NCBI GenBank assembly: GCA_029932835.1
Contig: JAOZPI010000057.1
Span: 1-5,301 of the forward strand
Direction of reading: 5' to 3'
Length of the DNA: 5,301 nucleotides
Source of the DNA: an archaeon
GTDB lineage: Archaea; Altiarchaeota; Altiarchaeia; JAFGQM01
Both the position numbers and the translations under genes were made by a program. Under the pieces are notes generated by a model. That model searched no databases. It saw only the letters and a program-made list of their open reading frames with translations, and was not told the origin of the DNA. Positions 1 to 5,021 of this stretch are shown one piece after another (positions within the stretch are counted from its first letter, which is position 1; each line of letters starts with the position of its first letter).

Positions 1-450
1 CAGGTAATCAATTCTATCGGCATCTATTTCAGAAGAGATGACACCCCCCCTCCTCTCCGTTTCTCGGATTATATCCTTCTTATCAAATCCCTGTTCGCTG
101 AGTATATCCCCCACCTCCCCCCTTAAGACAATTTTTAGGTTGTCCTCGTGCCTTACACCAAAGAGATTCTCAAGTGCATGGCTAAATGGCAGATGGCCAA
201 TATCATGCAACAATCCTGCCATTCTCATCTTCTCCTCCTCTAAGTCCAGTTGCCTTGCCATCCGACCTGAAATATGCATCGTGCCCAGTGAGTGCTCAAA
301 TCTGGTGTGGTTCGCCCCTGGATAAACCAGCGAACAAAAGGAAAGCTGTTTTATTCTCCTCAGCCTCTGCATCTCCTCGGAATCAATAACTGCGAGCTCT
401 CCTTCAGAGACTTCAATATCGCCGTGTACCGGATCTCGTATGGTCTTCAT
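1..450 (-). CDS. HD-domain phosphohydrolase (SAMHD1/dGTPase-like), 5' part only; runs off the left edge
   Basis: The minus strand reads open from an ATG at 450 to the window edge: 150 codons, no stop, so the C-terminal part is missing. The protein begins MKTIRDPVHGDIEV, followed by LRRIKQL and YPGANHTRFEHSLGTMH, all hallmarks of the HD phosphohydrolase family related to SAMHD1 and bacterial dGTPases. The metal-binding HD set is visible: H53 in FEHSLG, H82-D83 in LLHDIGHLPFSH, and the Asp pair D143/D145 in EIDADRIDYL, with H86, H91 and H101 as likely further active-site histidines. Family members hydrolyse nucleoside triphosphates or other phosphoesters; the exact substrate cannot be told here. 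The start is supported by the conserved N terminus and by a G-run (complement of 460-465) 9 nt upstream that could serve as ribosome binding site. It is transcribed away from the ECF importer genes, from the shared intergenic region. The HD family assignment is firm, the substrate unknown. Confidence 0.93.
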   Translation of the reverse strand, partial: MKTIRDPVHGDIEVSEGELAVIDSEEMQRLRRIKQLSFCSLVYPGANHTRFEHSLGTMHISGRMARQLDLEEEKMRMAGLLHDIGHLPFSHALENLFGVRHEDNLKIVLRGEVGDILSEQGFDKKDIIRETERRGGVISSEIDADRIDYL

Positions 451-568
451 ACGGTTTTACCCCCCAATCAGGACACCATATTAGCAATAGGAAAAAGAAA
501 AGAGCTCTTTAACCCATCCTCCAAATCCCTTGTCAATTTTTTCTTTTCCGCTGAGTTATATACCTATC
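451..568. promoter_or_regulatory. Divergent intergenic region between the HD hydrolase gene and ecfT
   Basis: This 118-nt stretch lies between the two divergent start codons and has no convincing coding content, so promoters for both directions should be here. Visible elements are a 12-bp perfect palindrome at 499-510, a TATA-like TTATATA at 555-561, a weaker TAATAT on the minus strand at 478-483 about 28 nt upstream of the HD gene start, and a CTCTTTAA at 505-512 that could serve ecfT. Which of these is used cannot be decided by reading. If ecfT started at the alternative TTG at 530, the region would shrink to 451-529. Confidence 0.55.
499..510. promoter_or_regulatory. 12-bp perfect palindrome, possible operator
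   Basis: The sequence AAAGAGCTCTTT is its own reverse complement across all 12 bases and sits in the middle of the divergent intergenic region, 48 nt upstream of the HD gene start and 58 nt upstream of the ecfT ATG. It overlaps the CTCTTTAA at 505-512, a candidate TATA element for ecfT. A dimeric repressor bound here could control one or both directions. Only the symmetry and position support this; no known regulator motif is recognised. Confidence 0.3.
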
Positions 569-1240
569 ATGGTTTCTTCATCCTCCCATCCCCTGTGGCT
601 CAGGTTAAATCCATCTGTGCGTTTCTTCCTCCTTCTCCTCCTATTTGTTACCACAATAGTCGCAAACTCCTCCTTCCTGCTCTTTTCGATCCTTGTGATA
701 GTCCTCATTCTCCTCAAGATCTCTGGGGGCTGGAGAATATGGATCGTGTACTTAAAGACTTCTCTTCTCTTTCTTCCCCTCCTCTTTCTCCTTGGGCTTT
801 TGTCTCAGCCTCAGACCGGAGCTCTCTCTTCTCTTCCCTCTTTTCTGGGGGGGTTCTACATTCCTCCCCTCCTCCCCTACCTCGCTTTCCTGTTTCTGAA
901 GCTCTTGGTAGTGATGTCTGTATTTTCTCTTCTTTCCATCGCCATAAGACCAACCGAGCTTCTTCGGGTACTCCTCCGCTTCCATCTTCCCCACTCGCTG
1001 ATTGTACTGACTTCCGTATCTCTTCGTTTGCTTCCCCTCCTGCTGGAAGAAATAGAAAGGCTGAAAGAAGCACAGATGAGCAGGGGAGCTAAAATCAGGG
1101 GACTAAAAGGGATGCTCCCCATCTTACTCCCATTGATATCAAATTCCCTCGAGCGGAGTGTCTCCATAGCCGAGACCTTGGAGTCGCGAGGGATTTTGTC
1201 CTCTGACAAGAGAACTATTGAATATGGAGGAACGAATTAA
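569..1240 (+). CDS. ecfT: ECF transporter transmembrane coupling protein EcfT
   Basis: This 223-residue membrane protein is the T component of an energy-coupling factor importer: it links the ATPases to the substrate-binding S component. The N terminus HPLWLRLNPSVRF matches the usual EcfT opening. Hydrophobic segments lie near residues 17-32, 36-50, 62-79, 96-124 and 182-192. The long amphipathic coupling region holds two short Arg motifs, SRG at 171-173 (AQMSRGAK) and SRG at 206-208 (LESRGI), corresponding to the x-R-G motifs that seat in the ATPase grooves. ATG 569 is chosen because the family-like sequence begins just after it; an in-frame TTG at 530 would add 13 residues. No strong ribosome binding site precedes either. 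The stop overlaps the ATPase gene by 17 nt, indicating translational coupling. The gene is very C/T-rich on this strand because of its Leu, Phe and Ser codons. Confidence 0.9.
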   Translation: MVSSSSHPLWLRLNPSVRFFLLLLLFVTTIVANSSFLLFSILVIVLILLKISGGWRIWIVYLKTSLLFLPLLFLLGLLSQPQTGALSSLPSFLGGFYIPPLLPYLAFLFLKLLVVMSVFSLLSIAIRPTELLRVLLRFHLPHSLIVLTSVSLRLLPLLLEEIERLKEAQMSRGAKIRGLKGMLPILLPLISNSLERSVSIAETLESRGILSSDKRTIEYGGTN

Positions 1241-2594
1241 ACTGCAGGGTCTTAGTTTTTCCTATGCAAATGGTGTGAATGCTATTAGTAATCTGGATCT
1301 GGAGATTAAGGCAGGGGAATCCCTGTTGATCTCTGGGCCATCTGGAGCTGGAAAGACGACTCTGGCGAGATGTTTAAATGGTCTTATCCCCTCCTTTTAT
1401 GGTGGAGAACTAAGGGGCCATATCTCTGTATTTGGGAGAAATCCACAGAGGATAGGTCCGAGGGGGATGTCCAAACTAGTCGCGATCCTCCCCCAAAGCT
1501 GCGAAGACTTTTTTATTTTCCCGCAGGTTTCTGATGAACTCTCTGGAGGGGTCCAAAAATCTTCTGGAAAGGGAAGGGAGCTCTCACCTCTTAAGGACAG
1601 AGAGATCTCAGAGGGGATCATAAAAAAACTAGATCTGGAGAACCTCCTGGATCGCTCTATTTCCACTCTCAGTGGGGGGGAAACCCGTAGGGTTGCAATA
1701 GCGTCCATACTCCTACAGAATCCAAGGCTGCTGGTCATGGATGAACCATTTGTTGAGTTAGACACCGAAACCCTTGAAAAGGTAGTGTCTCTCTTGAAGG
1801 AAGTTAACAAAAGAGGGACTACCCTCCTCATTATCGAACACCGTCCCGTGGACTCAGACCTTGTGAAGCGTGAGGTGGAGATAAACCACAGCCTTCTCTA
1901 TGATGGAAAACCACGCAGGAAGGAGGAGAAGGTCTGCATAGAAGCACAGACCGGGCCCGTCCTTCTCCGTATCAGGGATCTCTACTTTTCTTATGACGAT
2001 CATTACATTTTTGATGGTTTCTCCGAGGAGTTTAGATCTGGAGAATTTGTTTTGCTGGATGGCAGAAACGGCTCTGGAAAGACAACGCTCCTGAGGATTA
2101 TTATGGGTCTGTTGAGGCCAGAGGCAGGGGAGGTGGAGACCTTGGGAAATCAAAATCCGAATGTTTGGGAACTTGCTGGGAGGGTTGGATATGTTTTTCA
2201 AAATCCCGAAAAACAAATCTTTGCAGACACAGTAGAGGAGGAGGTGGTGTATGTGCTCAAAAATACGAGCAAGATGGGAAGGCGTGAGCGAGCTGAACGC
2301 ACCATGCAAGTCTTGAGGGAATTTAGCATATCCAAGTACAGGGGCGTCTATCCTCGCTATCTTTCCGGAGGAGAGCAGCAGAGGGTAGCTCTTGCGTCCG
2401 TCCTTATCTCCAAGCCTCGTATACTCCTCTTGGACGAACCAACTCGCGGGATGGACAACAACCTAAAGAAAATGCTTGCTCATTACCTAGCCAACTATGT
2501 CAAACAGGGAAACCTGGTAATCATGGCCACTCACGATCCCTTTTTGTCTTCTCTTGCCACCCGAACTATAAGATTAAAGTCAAATGGCTGCTGA
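1224..2594 (+). CDS. ecfA: Fused double ECF ATPase (EcfA-EcfA' in one chain)
   Basis: A 456-residue protein with two complete ABC ATPase domains in tandem, supplying both nucleotide-binding domains of the ECF importer. Domain 1 (about 5-230): Walker A GPSGAGKTT at 38-46, Q-loop Q91, signature LSGGE 149-153, Walker B with D173/E174, switch H206. Domain 2 (about 247-452): Walker A GRNGSGKT at 280-287, Q-loop Q326 in VFQNPEKQIFADTVEEEV (a typical EcfA stretch), signature LSGGE 380-384, Walker B D404/E405, switch H437. All catalytic residues are present in both halves, so both sites look active. Many ECF systems use two separate genes; single-chain fusions are also known. ATG 1224 gives MEERIKLQGLSFSY; an in-frame TTG two codons earlier is less likely. 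It overlaps ecfT by 17 nt and the S-component gene by 11 nt. Domain 1 has an unusual second LSGG at 106-109 after its Q-loop. Confidence 0.95.
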   Translation: MEERIKLQGLSFSYANGVNAISNLDLEIKAGESLLISGPSGAGKTTLARCLNGLIPSFYGGELRGHISVFGRNPQRIGPRGMSKLVAILPQSCEDFFIFPQVSDELSGGVQKSSGKGRELSPLKDREISEGIIKKLDLENLLDRSISTLSGGETRRVAIASILLQNPRLLVMDEPFVELDTETLEKVVSLLKEVNKRGTTLLIIEHRPVDSDLVKREVEINHSLLYDGKPRRKEEKVCIEAQTGPVLLRIRDLYFSYDDHYIFDGFSEEFRSGEFVLLDGRNGSGKTTLLRIIMGLLRPEAGEVETLGNQNPNVWELAGRVGYVFQNPEKQIFADTVEEEVVYVLKNTSKMGRRERAERTMQVLREFSISKYRGVYPRYLSGGEQQRVALASVLISKPRILLLDEPTRGMDNNLKKMLAHYLANYVKQGNLVIMATHDPFLSSLATRTIRLKSNGC

Positions 2595-3177
2595 GCTTAA
2601 CTCACAAAATACCCAGTTTTCTACAGGAAAACTTAGACTAAAGAGCATACGGTTTTCATCTCGGGAGATCTCCCTCATAGCAGTCCTTGGGGCCTTATCC
2701 GCAGTTTTGAGAATACCCTTTTCTCCCATTCCCGGCCTTCAGCCATCCTCCTTTATTATATCCTGTAGTGGTTACTCCTTTGGGTTCAGGGTAGGAGGGC
2801 TTGTAGGCATCCTCACGGCTTTTCTGTCCAGCATCTTCCTTGGCGTTGGCCCATGGACTCCCTTTCAAATGCTCGCTTGGGGAGCTCTAGGCCTCTCTTT
2901 TGCAGCTTTATCCCGCCTCAACGCCCCTCGCGTCTTGTTTCTCCCCCTCCTCTTCATCTGGGGATACCTCTTTGGTTTCATTATGAACCTCTGGTATCTG
3001 TTCGCATTTGGCTTTCCCTTCACCCTGTCTTCAATTCTTGCCCTTCAATTGGCTAGTCTCTGGATGGATACCCTTCACGCCATTGGCAATGTGGCATTCT
3101 TTCTCATCCTAGGCAGACAAGTTTTGAACATATTCCAGCGTTTTCGGGAGCGTTTTTTAATCAATACAATCAAATAA
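2584..3177 (+). CDS. ECF transporter S component (substrate-binding membrane protein), substrate unknown
   Basis: A 197-residue hydrophobic protein that completes the importer. After a polar N-terminal stretch of about 27 residues come roughly six membrane segments (near 28-43, 57-80, 80-105, 118-140, 148-163 and 166-180). Segment 1, ISLIAVLGALSAVLR, contains the A-x-x-x-A pattern (A33, A37) that in S components packs against EcfT. Other marked stretches are the Gly-rich FGFRVGGLVGILTAF (67-80), FLGVGPWTPFQMLAWG (85-100) and YLFGFIMNLWY (128-138). The GPWTPxQM pattern recalls a group of S components for which cobalamin or related compounds have been proposed as substrates, but I cannot assign one by reading. 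The gene overlaps the ATPase gene by 11 nt, so this S component is dedicated to the preceding T and A genes. It ends 4 nt before rpiA. The identity as an S component is well supported by sequence and position; the ligand is not. Confidence 0.87.
   Translation: MAAELNSQNTQFSTGKLRLKSIRFSSREISLIAVLGALSAVLRIPFSPIPGLQPSSFIISCSGYSFGFRVGGLVGILTAFLSSIFLGVGPWTPFQMLAWGALGLSFAALSRLNAPRVLFLPLLFIWGYLFGFIMNLWYLFAFGFPFTLSSILALQLASLWMDTLHAIGNVAFFLILGRQVLNIFQRFRERFLINTIK
3153..3160 (+). promoter_or_regulatory. TATA-like element upstream of rpiA (possible leaderless start)
   Basis: TTTTTTAA lies inside the end of the S-component gene, its centre about 25-26 nt before the rpiA ATG. That is the spacing expected when an archaeal promoter gives a transcript starting at the start codon, and rpiA has no visible ribosome binding site. 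No convincing BRE precedes it, and A/T-rich runs arise by chance, so this is a weak call. Confidence 0.25.
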
Positions 3178-3181
3178 CGCC

Positions 3182-3874
3182 ATGAATCTTGCTAAAAAGG
3201 CTGCTGCCGAGGCGGCGTGCAGGCATATAAAGAGTGGGATGGTGGTGGGTCTGGGTACTGGCTCAACAACAGAGTTTGCCATAAGGAGGATAGCTGAGCG
3301 GGTCAAAAGAGGCTTGAAGATATCTGCTGTTCCGACCTCTAAAGCTACAGAGAAGCTGGCTCTATCCTTGGGCATCCCCCTGGTTGACTATAACGAGTTT
3401 CTGGAAAGCGGAAAACAGGCAGACATCGATATTGATGGGGCTGACTGTGTGGATCCCCTGTTTCGTCTTATAAAGGGACGAGGAGGGGCACATACACGAG
3501 AAAAGAAGATTGCTGTAGCTTCCAAGAGGTTTTACTGTATTGTTGATACCACAAAGCTCGTAGAGGAGTTAATAGGAAGTGTTCCTATACCTGTGGAGGT
3601 AGAACCAAATAGGTGGGAGGAGGTGGCTGATTCCCTTCTTAGGTTTGGGAGGGCAGAATTAAGGGAAAAAAGGGGAAAGGTTTTTATAACTGATAATTCT
3701 AACTACATCCTAGACCTTTCTCCGAATGCGGATGTCGGCGAGCCTGAGCGGCTTGAAGTCGACATAAATAGGGTTCCCGGAGTGGTAGATAATGGATTAT
3801 TTACCAAGCGGCTTCCGGATATCCTATTTGTCGGGCATCCGGATGGCTCGGTGAGGGTGCTCAAAAATGAGTGA
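3182..3874 (+). CDS. rpiA: Ribose-5-phosphate isomerase A
   Basis: A 230-residue cytoplasmic enzyme interconverting ribose 5-phosphate and ribulose 5-phosphate, which supplies ribose for nucleotides; E. coli RpiA has 219 residues. The phosphate-binding loop GLGTGSTT is at 23-30, PTSKAT at 51-56, DIDGAD at 83-88 and LIKGRGGAHTREKKIA at 96-111. The residues matching E. coli catalytic Asp81, Lys94 and Glu103 are D85, K98 and E107, all present. The residue after DGAD is Cys89 where Glu or Gln is usual, a small departure not expected to abolish activity. The C-terminal part has NADVGEPERLEVDINRVPGVVDNGLF, with the family's conserved PGVVDNGLF. It starts 4 nt after the S-component gene and overlaps rps13 by 8 nt. 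RpiA is a general housekeeping enzyme, so its position does not reveal the importer's substrate. Confidence 0.96.
   Translation: MNLAKKAAAEAACRHIKSGMVVGLGTGSTTEFAIRRIAERVKRGLKISAVPTSKATEKLALSLGIPLVDYNEFLESGKQADIDIDGADCVDPLFRLIKGRGGAHTREKKIAVASKRFYCIVDTTKLVEELIGSVPIPVEVEPNRWEEVADSLLRFGRAELREKRGKVFITDNSNYILDLSPNADVGEPERLEVDINRVPGVVDNGLFTKRLPDILFVGHPDGSVRVLKNE
3673..3690 (+). promoter_or_regulatory. Possible internal archaeal promoter (BRE/TATA) for the ribosomal protein genes
   Basis: Inside rpiA the plus strand reads GGGAAAGG directly followed by TTTTTATAAC, which resembles an archaeal BRE plus TATA box in the right order and spacing. A transcript would start near 3710, giving a leader of about 155 nt before rps13. 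The same bases encode rpiA residues G-K-V-F-I-T, so the match may be accidental. Confidence 0.3.
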
Positions 3875-4370
3875 GAAGAAGGAAGAGAAAGGAAAGCCTG
3901 TGGAGGAGAAGACGGCGTCTCGTAAGGTTAGGATATTAGCCACAGACATAGATTCATCCAAAAGCCTTGTTATCGGGTTGTCTAAGATTCGAGGTGTTGG
4001 GTACAATTTTGCCCATGCTGTCGTATCCGCGATCGGGTATGATAAAAACAAGAAACTGGCAGATCTCTCTGAGCAGGAGATTGAGGCTCTTGAAAAAGCA
4101 ATTAATGATCCTGCTTCCCTTAAAATTCCTTCTTGGATCTACAACCGCCGGCGAGATCTGGAAACAGGGAAAGACCTACACCTCACTACATCTGATCTCC
4201 TATTTGCTAGAAAATCAGATATAGACCTTTTGGGGGAAATTAAGTCCTACAAGGGTCTGAGACATGCTCGCGGTCTGAAGGTAAGAGGGCAGAGGACTGC
4301 ATCAACCGGAAGAGGGAAGGCGGCTGTTGGAGTGCAGAGAAAGAAGAGCGCTCCTGCCAAGAAAAAATAG
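3867..4370 (+). CDS. rps13: Small-subunit ribosomal protein S13 (archaeal uS13)
   Basis: A 167-residue ribosomal protein of the 30S head, where S13 contacts 16S rRNA, the P-site tRNA and the bridges to the large subunit. The archaeal/eukaryotic form is shown by VRILATDIDSSKSLVIGLSKIRGVGYNFAH (read as two parts, 21-36 and 37-50), then IPSWIYNRRRD (87-97), TGKDLHL and the conserved SYKGLRHARGLKVRGQRT (127-144) with the basic tail TGRGKAAVGVQRKK. About 20 residues precede the conserved core, rich in Lys and Glu (MSEKKEEKGK...), and the end is Lys/Ala-rich. ATG 3867 overlaps the rpiA stop by 8 nt; a GGTGA close upstream (3850-3854) could pair with the 16S rRNA tail. A GTG at 3900 is an alternative start that would shorten the extension. 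rps4 follows after 3 nt. Confidence 0.96.
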   Translation: MSEKKEEKGKPVEEKTASRKVRILATDIDSSKSLVIGLSKIRGVGYNFAHAVVSAIGYDKNKKLADLSEQEIEALEKAINDPASLKIPSWIYNRRRDLETGKDLHLTTSDLLFARKSDIDLLGEIKSYKGLRHARGLKVRGQRTASTGRGKAAVGVQRKKSAPAKKK

Positions 4371-4373
4371 ACA

Positions 4374-5021
4374 ATGGGTCATCCAAAAAAACAGACTCGG
4401 AAGTACAGCAGGCCAAAGCATATGTTTAAGGGCCGAGAAGACGAAGCAGAGCTGATAAAGAGATACGGCTTAAAGAACGCTAGAGAGGTCTGGAAGGCCA
4501 AGAGCGAGGCAAGGCGCGTAAAGAAACTGGCTAGAAGCCTCTTGGCACGGCCAAATAGGAGGGTAGAAGAAGACCTCATGGGGCGTTTGGTTGGCATGGG
4601 ATTAGTCAATAGCAAGGGTCAGCTGGATGATATTCTAAATATCACAGTCGAGGACATCCTAGACAGGCGTCTTCAGACCGTGGTTTACAAAAAGGGCCTC
4701 GCTACCTCCATAAAGCAGGCAAGACAAGAGATTGTCCATGGCCATATAATGGTGCGCGGACGTCGCATAACAGCTCCAGGCCACTTGGTTACCATAGCTG
4801 AAGGCCTAGACATTCAGTTTTATCCTCGTTCGCCCCTAAACAATCCGGAACATCCCGCGCGGAATCCAGAGAAAAAGAAACAGCCTGAGAAGAAGGAGTC
4901 AGGTGAAGAGACGACTGAAGATAAGGAGGCTAAGGGGGATAAAACAGGTAGCGAGACTGAAGAGGAGAAGGCCTTAGGCACAAAAAATCAAGATGGCGGA
5001 AGAGAAGCAAAAGATCAATGA
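4374..5021 (+). CDS. rps4: Small-subunit ribosomal protein S4 (archaeal uS4) with a long charged C-terminal tail
   Basis: A 215-residue primary 16S rRNA-binding protein that helps start 30S assembly. The start MGHPKKQTRKYSRPKH is the usual archaeal S4 opening, followed by ELIKRYGLKNAREVW (26-40). The S4 RNA-binding domain spans about 95-150, including DILDRRLQTVVYKKGLA (94-110), QARQEIVHGHIMVRGRRI (115-132) and PGHLV. Archaeal S4 typically ends shortly after this domain, near 160-180 residues. Here a tail of about 55-60 residues (156-215) follows that is almost wholly Lys, Glu, Asp, Gly, Thr and Ser, with no hydrophobic core, so it is probably disordered. Within the tail's coding DNA the rps11 start is embedded, a 29-nt overlap. 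The start is 3 nt after the rps13 stop with no clear ribosome binding site, so translation may depend on rps13 termination. Confidence 0.95.
   Translation: MGHPKKQTRKYSRPKHMFKGREDEAELIKRYGLKNAREVWKAKSEARRVKKLARSLLARPNRRVEEDLMGRLVGMGLVNSKGQLDDILNITVEDILDRRLQTVVYKKGLATSIKQARQEIVHGHIMVRGRRITAPGHLVTIAEGLDIQFYPRSPLNNPEHPARNPEKKKQPEKKESGEETTEDKEAKGDKTGSETEEEKALGTKNQDGGREAKDQ

Noticed and set aside
38..389. Plus-strand open frames opposite the HD-domain gene
   Set aside because: They are Ser/Pro/Leu-rich antisense readings of the minus-strand HD-domain gene, which carries clear family motifs.
590..1030. Long C/T-rich run suggesting a low-complexity or structural element
   Set aside because: It is explained by ecfT codons for Leu, Phe and Ser with pyrimidine third positions, and the reading frame is continuous.
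292..1092. A 266-codon plus-strand open frame across the divergent region and ecfT
   Set aside because: It spans the 5' end of the opposite-strand HD gene and overlaps ecfT in another frame. Its product is a Ser/Pro-rich low-complexity sequence with no recognisable domain.
714..1209. Several minus-strand open frames opposite ecfT
   Set aside because: They are Arg/Glu/Lys-rich shadows created by the C/T-rich strand bias of ecfT.
1397..2309. Minus-strand open frames opposite the fused ATPase gene
   Set aside because: The plus strand encodes two complete ABC ATPase domains here; the antisense products have no motifs.
1224..2594. The possibility that the double ATPase results from two genes joined by a sequencing error
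   Set aside because: The linker between domains (about residues 230-247) reads in one frame with no start codon or spacing typical of a gene boundary, and fused EcfA proteins are known.
2595..3181. A riboswitch or other structured RNA upstream of the S component that would identify the substrate
   Set aside because: The genes overlap or nearly touch, leaving no room for one, and the 451-568 region shows no riboswitch-like conserved segments.
3157..4224. Short open frames overlapping rpiA and rps13 in other frames
   Set aside because: They are shadows of well-supported genes and have no family features.
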